Source: an uncultured Solobacterium sp. (GTDB taxonomy: Bacteria > Bacillota_I > Bacilli_A > Erysipelotrichales > Erysipelotrichaceae). From it: a DNA stretch of 64,000 nt. Location: NCBI GenBank assembly GCA_900552125.1, contig URYK01000010.1, positions 13,356 to 77,355 on the forward strand. The letters are read 5' to 3'. This document shows positions 15,844 through 25,217 of the stretch, piece after piece; position 1 is the first letter of the stretch; each line of letters begins with the position of its first letter. The notes below the pieces were generated by a model, which did no database searches, was not told where the DNA came from, and worked only from the letters and a program-made list of their open reading frames with translations. The translations under genes were made by a program, and so were the position numbers.

Positions 15844-17637
15844 ATGAGGAAAATGACGGTAAGGATGAAACAAGTGATAGATAGTATCTTATCTAATGAT
15901 TGTCCTACTATTAGTAGTCTATCACTGGAATTAAATATGAAACAAAGGCAGATTCGTTATTATTTGGATCTGATTAATCAGTATGTAAATGAGGATATTG
16001 TTTATATGGATCATAAGGGTGGGATTCATATAAAGGATATGGACTTACTGAGGGAGATAAGTAATAATAAAGAGTTTACTTTGTCTAAAGAAGATCGTAT
16101 GAAGTGCATTCATATATTAATAGCGTTCAGCTTATCTAAATTAAATCTTAGTTTCTTATCTAAAATAATGAATGTGAATCGTACTACTGTAAAGAATGAT
16201 TTAAAGGTAGTAGAGAAGCAATTATTGGAATATAACATGCAGTTATCCTATGATAAAAAGTTTATATTACATGGAAATGAATCGGATATATTTAAATATC
16301 GTGTATTTTGTATACAACGACTTTTTGACTTTTATGAGTTAAGTACTATTTATAATTTTAAACAGTTTGAAGGTATTGAATTATTTAGTGTTGATAGAAG
16401 AAATGAAATGCATAAATTGGAAACCTGGATTATTCAATTTGTATCTAAACTTAATGATGTGGTGAAAGGACAAAGGCTTATTAATCTGTCTCATGCGATA
16501 TTAACATTGTTGTATTATTGCAGATATGATATTGAATTACCAGATATTCAATATCAGCTTCCTGAAGCTTATATGAATCAATATGATGATTTTATTAAGA
16601 TGTTGGAAGATAGATGTAATATTACATTAAGTGATAAACAAAAGATTTACTTTGATTCTATTATTTCATATATGTATAATACGTTAGATAATGATGAACA
16701 GAAGGATATAAGAAATCATGCGATTTTATTTGTGTATAATCTAATATCTTATATTGAGAGTAAGACTGATTATTGTCTACATGAAGATATAGATTTATTA
16801 AATGCATTGTATCAGCATATGATGTTAACATTTACAGATAAAACAAATGCGTATATATCTTTAGAATTTAAGGATAATTTTGCTTTATCTCATGAGATAG
16901 AAACATTAATTAAAGAATATTGTTATCATTATCAGAAAGATTTAGATGAACAAGAGATTCTCTTTATTCAATTCCATATTGAGAATGCTTTACGCAATCA
17001 GAGACAATCATTTAAGAAACAGGTATTATTAGTATCCTCGGCATCTAAATATGTCATAGAAGCATTGTGTCATGATTTAGAAAGAACTTATAATATAAAT
17101 ATAGTACGTCAGATCACTTCTTATGAATTGGATATTGATATATTTCAATATGATGCGATATTATTTACAGAAGATATACCATCTTATTTACGCTATTATC
17201 CTCAGATCGTAAAAATTAATCTAACACTAACAAAAGAAGATTACGATAAGTTAGATAATATTCCATTTGAACTTAAACGTCATAAAATTGATATGAAACA
17301 AATGGAATATGCATTAAATTTCCTGAATGTAGATGACAAAAAGAGAACATTACATATAGTCAAAGACTTTCTACAAGAAGAAAATATAGGAGTATATGAT
17401 TATACAAATGCTTTAAGTAAATTCCAGATTTCTTATCTAGATGATAAAGAGGATATAGACTATCCTATACAAGTTAATGGATTTGTGAATATAGGATTCT
17501 GTATACATAATTTAGAAGAAAATAGTCTAGACATTTCTACCGTGAATAATCAAGAATACATTGTTTTAAAGAGTAAAGATGTAGGATTATTGATACAGGG
17601 ACTATTAGAAATATCTTTGAAATACCACCATTTATAG
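15844..17637 (+). CDS. BglG/Mga-like PRD transcriptional regulator
   Basis: A 597-aa regulator. It has two N-terminal helix-turn-helix regions: PTISSLSLELNMKQRQIRYY (about 21-40) and LSFLSKIMNVNRTTVKNDLK (about 102-121). Helical PRD-like segments follow (about 190-400, including HIENALRNQR), then an EIIB-like segment (KQVLLVSSASKYVIEAL). The EIIB-like loop lacks the usual catalytic Cys. A C-terminal EIIA-like remnant may follow. Such regulators sense PTS-dependent phosphorylation; Mga relatives control adhesins. The gene sits 96 nt before a giant adhesin in the same orientation and is a good candidate for its regulator (inference). AGGCAGGT precedes ATG 15844. Confidence 0.75.
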   Translation: MRKMTVRMKQVIDSILSNDCPTISSLSLELNMKQRQIRYYLDLINQYVNEDIVYMDHKGGIHIKDMDLLREISNNKEFTLSKEDRMKCIHILIAFSLSKLNLSFLSKIMNVNRTTVKNDLKVVEKQLLEYNMQLSYDKKFILHGNESDIFKYRVFCIQRLFDFYELSTIYNFKQFEGIELFSVDRRNEMHKLETWIIQFVSKLNDVVKGQRLINLSHAILTLLYYCRYDIELPDIQYQLPEAYMNQYDDFIKMLEDRCNITLSDKQKIYFDSIISYMYNTLDNDEQKDIRNHAILFVYNLISYIESKTDYCLHEDIDLLNALYQHMMLTFTDKTNAYISLEFKDNFALSHEIETLIKEYCYHYQKDLDEQEILFIQFHIENALRNQRQSFKKQVLLVSSASKYVIEALCHDLERTYNINIVRQITSYELDIDIFQYDAILFTEDIPSYLRYYPQIVKINLTLTKEDYDKLDNIPFELKRHKIDMKQMEYALNFLNVDDKKRTLHIVKDFLQEENIGVYDYTNALSKFQISYLDDKEDIDYPIQVNGFVNIGFCIHNLEENSLDISTVNNQEYIVLKSKDVGLLIQGLLEISLKYHHL

Positions 17638-17650
17638 GGTGGTATTTTTG
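17621..17650 (+). terminator. Terminator overlapping the end of the PRD regulator
   Basis: AATACCACC (17621-17629) pairs GGTGGTATT (17638-17646), followed by T's. The left arm lies inside the final codons. Confidence 0.8.
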
Positions 17651-17675
17651 TAAAATAAATTACAATTATTCTAAA

Positions 17676-17704
17676 TTGTTAAGCCTTTTCTTAATTGATA
17701 TGAT
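17676..17704 (+). promoter_or_regulatory. Promoter of the giant adhesin, with inverted repeat in the spacer
   Basis: -35 TTGTTA (17676-17681), 17 nt, -10 TATGAT (17699-17704). TTAAG (17679-17683) and CTTAA (17690-17694) form an inverted repeat across the spacer, a plausible regulator site. Confidence 0.55.
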
Positions 17705-17733
17705 ATAAGTAGGAATACAAGGAGGAAAAGGCA

Positions 17734-20700
17734 ATGAAAGGCAAAACAAAAAGGGTAATTAGAAGCATTGGTAAGAAGATTCTTGCCATATGCACGAGTG
17801 CCGTATTAGCGTTTACTACTGTCATGAGTACAATGCCAACGCTAATACATGCTAACGACGATGAAGTAAAAATTGCTAGAGATGAAGTAAGTAATATTAC
17901 TGTAAAATCCATTGCAGATTTTGATCAAAATTCTTCCATAGATTATTTAATGGATAATGATGTCGATACATTTATGGATTCAAACTACAATAATCATAAT
18001 AATGAGAATTTACAGTGGTATCAGTTTGAACTGAATGAAGAGGTTAATGTAAGTAGAGTTCGTATACATCCACGTAAAGGGATAGATTATGGACGACCTA
18101 ATTCTTATAAAATTTATGCTGGAACAGATGCAGATAATTTAGGTCTTATAACTGAAGGAAGTATTGATCCGACAGTTGAAGATTGGACAGATATTGCATT
18201 TGAACCAGTAACAGCTCGTTTTGTGAAAGTAGAACTTACTACACCTGAGAATAACTTTAATGAACATCATGTTATCACTGCTGCAGAAGTAGAGTTATAC
18301 AAAACAGAAATAGATACAGAACCATCTGTAGAAGAAGTATATGTAACTGAAGGTTATCAGGATGCCGATGGCTATGTTTATTTAAAATTAAATGGGAAAC
18401 CAGAGAAAATTACAAGTGTAGGTTTTGTTATTACTGAGATTGATGGTGAATATTATGCAGTAAGTAATAAACCATTATCAGCTCTTACGTATGATGATAT
18501 TTGTCTTGCAGGATCTACTGATAAAAGAATTTGGAGTTATTTCTATGTAAATGAAGATGGAACAGTAGATGTATGTAGTGAATATAATCTACAAGATCCT
18601 ACTATTTATGTTAAAGTAGGGGATGAAATAGTTAATATTAATACTAAAGAAGATTACAGCATAACAATACCAGAAACATTTACAGATGTTCCTTATGTGC
18701 ATGTAGAAAGCGTTGATATAAGTGAAGTAACTGTAAGACATGCAATACCTTCTGAAGATGTACTAGATATCGAAGTTACAGGTAATCATCAAAGTGTAGA
18801 TATTCCACTAATTAATAAGAGTGCGCAAGAACCTAAATCAGGACTTTTTGCATTATCATTTCACTATGCTTCAAATGGCTCAAAGTATTTTGAAGTTACT
18901 GTAAACTACGATGATTCTTGTGTTGAAGCTAGAACAACGTTAGATAATACAATTAAAGAAGCAGAAGCATTGAATGAAACAGACTATACAGCAAAATCTT
19001 GGAAAACTTTACAAGATGCAGTTACAGCTGGAAAAGAAGTAGCTGATAATAATATCGCGACGAAAGAAGTAATTACAAATGCTACTGATACTATTGATTT
19101 CGCAATACAAAATCTTGTAGAGGAAGTTAAAGTAGATAAAACAGAATTAAATAAATTGATTGAACAATGTCAGGAATTTAAAAGTGATCATGAAACCTTT
19201 GAGATATTAGAAAACACATTAAAAGAAGCAATAGACATTAATGATTCAACTACAGCAACACAAGAAGAAGTAGATAATATTGTGATTAATCTAGAAGCAC
19301 ATTACTATTTAGTTAAAGTTGCGGAATTAAATTCTGAATATGATTATGACATATTTGATTATTCATCATATAAGACGGAAACAGTTACTCCTGTAATTAG
19401 AATGCTTGGAATAACAAGAAATAGAACAAATGTGAATTATTCAGAGAACGCTGAAAACAAAGGTCAGATGAAAGGCTGGTATGAAGAATATCAAAAAGCT
19501 ATAAAAGGTTTACAAAAAGCAACAGATACAGATAAATTTATCGGATTTAATCCAGAAAGTGATTCTAGCAGTGAATATCAAGGGAATTTCTCTATCATTA
19601 GTGAAGAAAATGTAGAAGGAAAGATTAAAATTACTGTGCGTTTTGATAATGATGGTCAACATCCTATTTATGGAGAAAGTAGACCAAATGCTAATGGTGA
19701 GACAGATTATAAAGGATTTTCTTCAAGTGATATGGCAAAACTTAAAGCTACTGTTTATGTTTGGAATGAGAACTTTGGATTTGTTTCCTCATCAGGATTC
19801 GATGAATATCAAAAATTAGACGGGGAAAACAATTATTCTGATGGATTCATTGCAACAAAGGTAATAGATAATGATAAAGCTAAATATATTACATTACGCT
19901 ATTACAAAGATAGTTTTGATGATACTCAATCACCTTGGTATTATAAACTTAATGAAGCTGTAGATTCATCTAAATTACAAGCGCTATATGATAAATATAA
20001 AGATTATAAGAGCGATAGCGCATGGTATGAACAAAAGTTTATTGATAAATTAGAAAAAGCCAAAAATGTATTAGATAATCCTAATGCAACACAGAAAGAA
20101 ATAGATACTGCATATAATGATTTGGATAAAGCATATTGGCTATGTGAATTTGGTGAGGTACAGAAAAAATTCAAGTTTAAAAATAATAACTTTGATTATT
20201 CTTCTTATACAACAGAATCTATTATTCCACTTTATAAAGTGTATGAAGATACAAATAATTATAATTGGAATACGGATATAGAATTAATCAAAGAAGCAAT
20301 TACTAATTTTAAAGAAGCAGAAAAGAATCTTGTGCAAACTTCCGAAGTAAATATTATGCGAGGTTTAACAGAAGATGGTATTAATATTGATAATAGAGGA
20401 ACATTTACTGTTGAACAGACAGATGTATTTAAAGAAAATGGAGTAACAAAGGTTAAATTACATGTAGAATATTATAATACAGGAATTGACCCAATTACAG
20501 GAGAAGATGAAGGTAAGTTCAGTACTTCTGATATGAGAACATATGCAGAGAATTTGAATTATCGCTATAAAACAATAAGTGGTGCTAGAGGAACTAAACC
20601 AATTCTTGATGAAGATGTAGTTTATCTTGATGATAAAACATCTTATCTAGACGGTTTCCAATGTGATGTTGTTGTGGAAAGTGGAATATATAGTTTCTAT

Positions 20701-23700
20701 AGCACAGAAAACAGTAATACAATCGCAACAGTAGGTGAATTTTATACTTCTATAGAAGCACCTGATGATGGCACAATAATCATTTCTGATAATGGAAATG
20801 ATGAAACAGGAATCGGTACAGCTGAATCTCCAGTTGCATCTTTGAAAAAAGCATTGGAACTAGTAGAAGATGGTGGAACAATTAGTTTAGCTTCTGATAT
20901 TACATTGGATAAAACAGAAATAACAATTAATAAAGATATCACAATTAATGGTAATGGTTATAGCTTTATTCGCCCTAGTGATATGATTAATGCTACTACA
21001 AATATGGTTAATGTAGAAAAAGCAGAAGTATCCTTTGAAAATATTACGCTTGATGCAAAAGCTATGTGCAAGGCTGTATTGAATGTTAAGAATGGTGCTG
21101 TAGTAACCTTAGGTAAGGATGTAATTATAACAGGAATAACTAAAAATTCAGCCCCAATTGTTATGGTTGATAATGCATCTCTTAATATTAATGGAGGAAG
21201 CATTACAAAAGCATCTGGTAATGGATTAAAACTAGTTAATAACGCAACTGTGGAATTAATTGAAGGCTCTATTACAAATAATAAATTAGCAGGTGTTTGG
21301 GTAACTGACGGAAGTACATTTACAATGAATGGTGGTACTATCTCCAATAATAGAACTGGTGTCTCTCATGATGCAGGTTCATCATCTAAAGTATATTTAA
21401 ATGCAGGTGTAATTTCAGAAAATACGAATGAATTAGATGTAGATTTAATTGCTGATGGTAATTCATATATAGAAGTAAAGAAAGGTGTTGTTCAAGGAAA
21501 TTTAAATGTATTGAATAGAACGCAACATCTAGTCTTAACTGAAGACTATAAAGATATTCGATTAGGACGTGGAAATGAAGAAAAATTTGATACATATGTA
21601 AAAGCTATTAAAGATATAAATGCTAGTATTGAAATTCCTAGTGGTCTTAAGAATTTAATGTATAGGATACAGCCAAGCACTTCAGAAGTAAAATTATCAG
21701 TTAGTAAACATAATAGTGTGGAAGATGAAAAAATATTTGTATTCTATGTTCCAGTTACTGCTAATGGTGATGTAGATACTACAAGAGAAATCATCATGAA
21801 AGAAAATGTTACTTTAACAGATGATTATATTGATATTTCCAGTGACAAGTTAGTAGAAAATACTGCTTATGTATTGTTAGTTGGAAATAATCAGGTAGAT
21901 ACTTCTAAACTACAGACATTAGTTGATGCAGTTGATGACTATGAAAGAAATACAGGAATCCACAACAATGAATTTAAGCCTGCGTTTGAGAAAGCACAAG
22001 AAATTCTTTCTAATCAGAATTCTGCAACGCAAGAAGAAGTAGATAATGCTTATGCTGCACTTGATAAAGCTTATGCTAGATGTCAGATTCAGGATTATAT
22101 CTTGGATTATTATAATAGACCTTATGAAAAATATGCTGATTATACTACAGACAGTGCGTTAGCTTTATATCAGACTTTAGGATCAGCACAAAGTATTCTT
22201 GATGAAAATACTCTTACAACTGATGAGCTTAAAGCTTATATTAAAGATCTAGATGATAAAAAAGCGGCATTAGTTAAAGTAGAAGAAGGTGTTGTAAAAG
22301 TAGAAAAAGGTATAAATAAAGAAGCAGTAGATAATAAAAACAATGTAGGTTACTTTACAGTTACGGAAGAGGCAAATGGTGATAAAGTAATTCTTCATGG
22401 TGAATATCATAATGATGGAATTAATCATTTAACAAATGAAAAACTAGGTGCTTTAGATCTTTCAAAGATTACTAATTATAGAATTTTTATTGAAAATATT
22501 TATTATGATGATGAAGAAAATGGTAACCATAATTCTACAAGATATGTAAAAGCAGAAGAATTCAAACCATTAAATGGAGAAACTGATTTTACGAAAGGAT
22601 TCCAGTTTGATTATGAGACAGATCCAGGAAATATTACATTTGAATTAAGGCAGATTAAACCAACAAGTAAGTCTCTAGTATATTCTATTGGAACTTATTT
22701 AACTGATGTAGATAAGAATGCGCCTGAAGTCTTAAGTATTAAGAAATTAGATGATGGAACAATTCGTGTAGAATTTAATGAACCAGTTGAAATGGAAGAT
22801 ACTAACTGGAAGAAATCTGACAAATCTGGAGAAAAAGATGGAAGTGTTTGGATCGGTACTTTAACAGAAGATAAATTCTATGAGGTTGCTGCTAAGGATT
22901 TAGCTGGTAATTCCATGACCTTTACAGTTGATCACAAAGCTCCAGTAGTAAATTCAATCAGCTACTCTGAAACTGAATTAACAAATAAAGACGTAAAAGT
23001 GACTATTAATTTTGATGAATATATTAGTGTAGCAGATACACAGTTAAACTCAGGTTGGAAATATGATGTAAATCATCTAAAGGCAACTAAAACATTCAGT
23101 GAAAATACTACAGAAGATGTAACTTTCATTGATAAGACTGGAAATAAAGTGACTGTAAAAGTAGAAGTTAATAATATTGATAAAGAAGCTCCAACAGCAA
23201 ATATTATATCTCCAAATCCAGATGGTACTATCCGTGTTAAATTTAGTGAGCCAGTAATTATTGATGATGAAAATTGGGAAATGCTAGAAGATAATTACGA
23301 AGAAGATGGCGTGCTATGGGTTGGAACACTTACAGAGAATAAGATTTATCAAGTAGAAGCTCGTGATTTTGCAGGAAATAAAGTAATATTTGATGTAGAT
23401 CATGAAGCACCAGTAGCGGATGTGAAATATGAAACACTTCCAGAAACTGGAGAAGTAAAAGTTACGATTAACTTCGCAGATGAAGCGGTATATTTAACTT
23501 CAAGTACTCAGAATCCAGGATGGAATGAGGAAGTAATGGGTCATACATTTACTAAAGTATTTAATGAAAATACAGTAGAAATTGTTAATTTCCATGATAC
23601 CATGGATAATAAAACTAATGTAGAAGTACGAGTAGATAGTTTTGATAAAGATGCTCCAAAAGTAGAAGTAACATATTCTAATGATAATGGTAACCAGGTA

Positions 23701-24930
23701 ACTAAAGATGATGTTACAGTAACATTAACAGCTAATGAAGCAATTAAAGATATTGAAGGCTGGGAACGTACATCAGCTGAAACATTTACTAAAGTATTTA
23801 GCGAAAATGGTAAATATTCTGTTGATGTATATGATTTAGCAGGCAATAAGACAATTGTTAATTTTGAAGTAAAACGTATCGATAAGATTGCGCCAGTTAT
23901 TATATTACATGGTGTAGAACCAGATGGTACAACAAAAGAAACAGTTACTTATACTATTACTGAACAAAGCATTTCTAAGATTGTAATTGATGGTGTAGAG
24001 TACAATGAAAAGAATGCACCTAAAGAAATATCTGGTGTAGGTACACACACAATTAGAGTAATTGATAAGGCAGGTAATGAAGCTAGTGTATCCTTTACTA
24101 TAGTAGAATCTGTAAAACCTACAGTAACAGTAAAAGATAGTTCTAAGGGAATTGAAGGTCATTATAGTTATCTTGATCTAAAACTATATGATGCAAGTGG
24201 AATCGATTATGTAGTAGTAAATGGTGTAAAGAAAGACTTGGTAAACAATACATGGTCAGACTTAAATGATGCTAATGTAAACTATGTAGAAGGACACAAT
24301 GTAGTAGAAGTGTATGATATCTATGGCAATAAGGCAGTATTTGAATTTGATTATGATACAGTTGCACCAGAAGTAGCAGTAAAAGACAGTTCTAAAGGAA
24401 CAGATGGTTATTATAGTTACTTAGATTTAAAACTTTATGACAATAAAGCTATTGATTATGTAATAGTAAATGGTGTAAAGAAAGACTTGGCAAATGATGC
24501 ATGGTCAGACTTAAATGATGCTAATGTAAGTTATGTAGAAGGACACAATGTAGTAGAAGTGTATGATATCTATGGCAATAAGACAATCTTTGAATTTGAT
24601 TATGATACAACAGCACCAGTCATCTTTGCTAAAAACATAACTATCAAGAAAAATAGTAGTTTTAACCCATTAAATGGTGTAAAAGCCACAGATGATGGTA
24701 AAGATATTACATCATCAATCATTGTGGAAGAGAACCATGTAAACACAAGAAAAACCGGAAAATATGAAGTAAGATATTCTGTTACTGATCTAGCTGGTAA
24801 TACAACAGAGAAATCCATTATCGTAACAGTAGAGAGAAAATCCTGCTGGGAAAACTTTGTGGACATCGTAGAAGATACTATCAAAGTGGTAGACGATATT
24901 GTGCATGGAATTTTGGATTGGATATTTTAA
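17734..24930 (+). CDS. Giant multidomain surface adhesin (F5/8C, FIVAR, beta-helix, Ig-like repeats)
   Basis: A 2398-aa protein. The signal peptide spans about 1-40. An F5/8 type C (discoidin) domain spans about 53-190. FIVAR-like helical modules (about 396-530, 735-790, 1390-1450) are followed by three copies of an unnamed beta domain (starting near 601, 875 and 1525). A right-handed beta-helix lies at about 1031-1260. From about 1662 come Ig-like repeats, the last two nearly identical (83-aa period). The final domain reads GKYEVRYSVTDLAGNTT. No LPXTG sorting signal is present; the end is an amphipathic tail CWENFVDIVEDTIKVVDDI. Carbohydrate-binding adhesion is inferred. AGGAGG precedes ATG 17734. 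Confidence 0.85.
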   Translation: MKGKTKRVIRSIGKKILAICTSAVLAFTTVMSTMPTLIHANDDEVKIARDEVSNITVKSIADFDQNSSIDYLMDNDVDTFMDSNYNNHNNENLQWYQFELNEEVNVSRVRIHPRKGIDYGRPNSYKIYAGTDADNLGLITEGSIDPTVEDWTDIAFEPVTARFVKVELTTPENNFNEHHVITAAEVELYKTEIDTEPSVEEVYVTEGYQDADGYVYLKLNGKPEKITSVGFVITEIDGEYYAVSNKPLSALTYDDICLAGSTDKRIWSYFYVNEDGTVDVCSEYNLQDPTIYVKVGDEIVNINTKEDYSITIPETFTDVPYVHVESVDISEVTVRHAIPSEDVLDIEVTGNHQSVDIPLINKSAQEPKSGLFALSFHYASNGSKYFEVTVNYDDSCVEARTTLDNTIKEAEALNETDYTAKSWKTLQDAVTAGKEVADNNIATKEVITNATDTIDFAIQNLVEEVKVDKTELNKLIEQCQEFKSDHETFEILENTLKEAIDINDSTTATQEEVDNIVINLEAHYYLVKVAELNSEYDYDIFDYSSYKTETVTPVIRMLGITRNRTNVNYSENAENKGQMKGWYEEYQKAIKGLQKATDTDKFIGFNPESDSSSEYQGNFSIISEENVEGKIKITVRFDNDGQHPIYGESRPNANGETDYKGFSSSDMAKLKATVYVWNENFGFVSSSGFDEYQKLDGENNYSDGFIATKVIDNDKAKYITLRYYKDSFDDTQSPWYYKLNEAVDSSKLQALYDKYKDYKSDSAWYEQKFIDKLEKAKNVLDNPNATQKEIDTAYNDLDKAYWLCEFGEVQKKFKFKNNNFDYSSYTTESIIPLYKVYEDTNNYNWNTDIELIKEAITNFKEAEKNLVQTSEVNIMRGLTEDGINIDNRGTFTVEQTDVFKENGVTKVKLHVEYYNTGIDPITGEDEGKFSTSDMRTYAENLNYRYKTISGARGTKPILDEDVVYLDDKTSYLDGFQCDVVVESGIYSFYSTENSNTIATVGEFYTSIEAPDDGTIIISDNGNDETGIGTAESPVASLKKALELVEDGGTISLASDITLDKTEITINKDITINGNGYSFIRPSDMINATTNMVNVEKAEVSFENITLDAKAMCKAVLNVKNGAVVTLGKDVIITGITKNSAPIVMVDNASLNINGGSITKASGNGLKLVNNATVELIEGSITNNKLAGVWVTDGSTFTMNGGTISNNRTGVSHDAGSSSKVYLNAGVISENTNELDVDLIADGNSYIEVKKGVVQGNLNVLNRTQHLVLTEDYKDIRLGRGNEEKFDTYVKAIKDINASIEIPSGLKNLMYRIQPSTSEVKLSVSKHNSVEDEKIFVFYVPVTANGDVDTTREIIMKENVTLTDDYIDISSDKLVENTAYVLLVGNNQVDTSKLQTLVDAVDDYERNTGIHNNEFKPAFEKAQEILSNQNSATQEEVDNAYAALDKAYARCQIQDYILDYYNRPYEKYADYTTDSALALYQTLGSAQSILDENTLTTDELKAYIKDLDDKKAALVKVEEGVVKVEKGINKEAVDNKNNVGYFTVTEEANGDKVILHGEYHNDGINHLTNEKLGALDLSKITNYRIFIENIYYDDEENGNHNSTRYVKAEEFKPLNGETDFTKGFQFDYETDPGNITFELRQIKPTSKSLVYSIGTYLTDVDKNAPEVLSIKKLDDGTIRVEFNEPVEMEDTNWKKSDKSGEKDGSVWIGTLTEDKFYEVAAKDLAGNSMTFTVDHKAPVVNSISYSETELTNKDVKVTINFDEYISVADTQLNSGWKYDVNHLKATKTFSENTTEDVTFIDKTGNKVTVKVEVNNIDKEAPTANIISPNPDGTIRVKFSEPVIIDDENWEMLEDNYEEDGVLWVGTLTENKIYQVEARDFAGNKVIFDVDHEAPVADVKYETLPETGEVKVTINFADEAVYLTSSTQNPGWNEEVMGHTFTKVFNENTVEIVNFHDTMDNKTNVEVRVDSFDKDAPKVEVTYSNDNGNQVTKDDVTVTLTANEAIKDIEGWERTSAETFTKVFSENGKYSVDVYDLAGNKTIVNFEVKRIDKIAPVIILHGVEPDGTTKETVTYTITEQSISKIVIDGVEYNEKNAPKEISGVGTHTIRVIDKAGNEASVSFTIVESVKPTVTVKDSSKGIEGHYSYLDLKLYDASGIDYVVVNGVKKDLVNNTWSDLNDANVNYVEGHNVVEVYDIYGNKAVFEFDYDTVAPEVAVKDSSKGTDGYYSYLDLKLYDNKAIDYVIVNGVKKDLANDAWSDLNDANVSYVEGHNVVEVYDIYGNKTIFEFDYDTTAPVIFAKNITIKKNSSFNPLNGVKATDDGKDITSSIIVEENHVNTRKTGKYEVRYSVTDLAGNTTEKSIIVTVERKSCWENFVDIVEDTIKVVDDIVHGILDWIF
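24124..24621 (+). repeat. Tandem 249-bp repeat inside the adhesin
   Basis: Two direct copies start at 24124 and 24373. They encode 83-aa Ig-like units sharing SYLDLKLYD, VNGVKKDL and YVEGHNVVEVYDIYGNK. Differences are scattered, consistent with a fairly recent in-frame duplication. Confidence 0.85.
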
Positions 24931-24963
24931 AGAATCTAAAATTAAATAGTTCTATGTAATGAT

Positions 24964-25004
24964 AAAAGTCGTATCTATGGCTCCCAACATATGATACGAC
25001 TTTT
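24964..25004. terminator. Terminator after the adhesin
   Basis: A 12-bp stem AAAAGTCGTATC/GATACGACTTTT (24964-24975 with 24993-25004) has A's before and T's after, so it can act in both directions. Confidence 0.88.
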
Positions 25005-25022
25005 AGTATTGCGTTTTGAATA

Positions 25023-25050
25023 TTGAATAAAGCAGAATATATGCTATACT
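25023..25050 (+). promoter_or_regulatory. Promoter of the leader-peptide/Rpn transcript
   Basis: TTGAAT (25023-25028), a 16-nt spacer and TATACT (25045-25050), 30 nt before the leader ORF start. Confidence 0.5.
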
Positions 25051-25079
25051 TTACTCAATATACGATGGGAGGAATTGAT

Positions 25080-25145
25080 ATGATATTAAAACATTTGAAT
25101 ACATCAGGATTGATTTCTTCTTTCGTCCGGACTACAGCTAGGTAG
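25080..25145 (+). CDS. Putative 21-aa leader peptide
   Basis: ATG 25080 has a strong SD (GGGAGGAA) and a short frame beginning MILKHLNTSGLISSF and ending RTTAR before a TAG. It lies between a promoter and an RBS-masking hairpin, 72 nt before the Rpn start. It may be a regulatory leader peptide or the remnant of a longer gene. Confidence 0.35.
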   Translation: MILKHLNTSGLISSFVRTTAR

Positions 25146-25170
25146 ATATTATAAACAAGTAAATAAAGCG

Positions 25171-25212
25171 CCACCTTCTTTCAGAATGAATTAAATCTGA
25201 TAGAAAGGGTGG
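25171..25212 (+). promoter_or_regulatory. Hairpin masking the Rpn ribosome binding site
   Basis: CCACC (25171-25175) pairs GGTGG (25208-25212), CTTTC (25178-25182) pairs GAAAG (25203-25207) and AGA pairs TCT, with small bulges. The right arm contains the SD AAAGGGTGG of the gene at 25218. Confidence 0.6.
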
Positions 25213-25217
25213 TGTTT

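Noticed and set aside
17691..17912. Hydrophobic minus-strand reading frame of 73 codons opposite the adhesin start
   Set aside because: It is the mirror of the adhesin signal peptide, with no SD and no family features.
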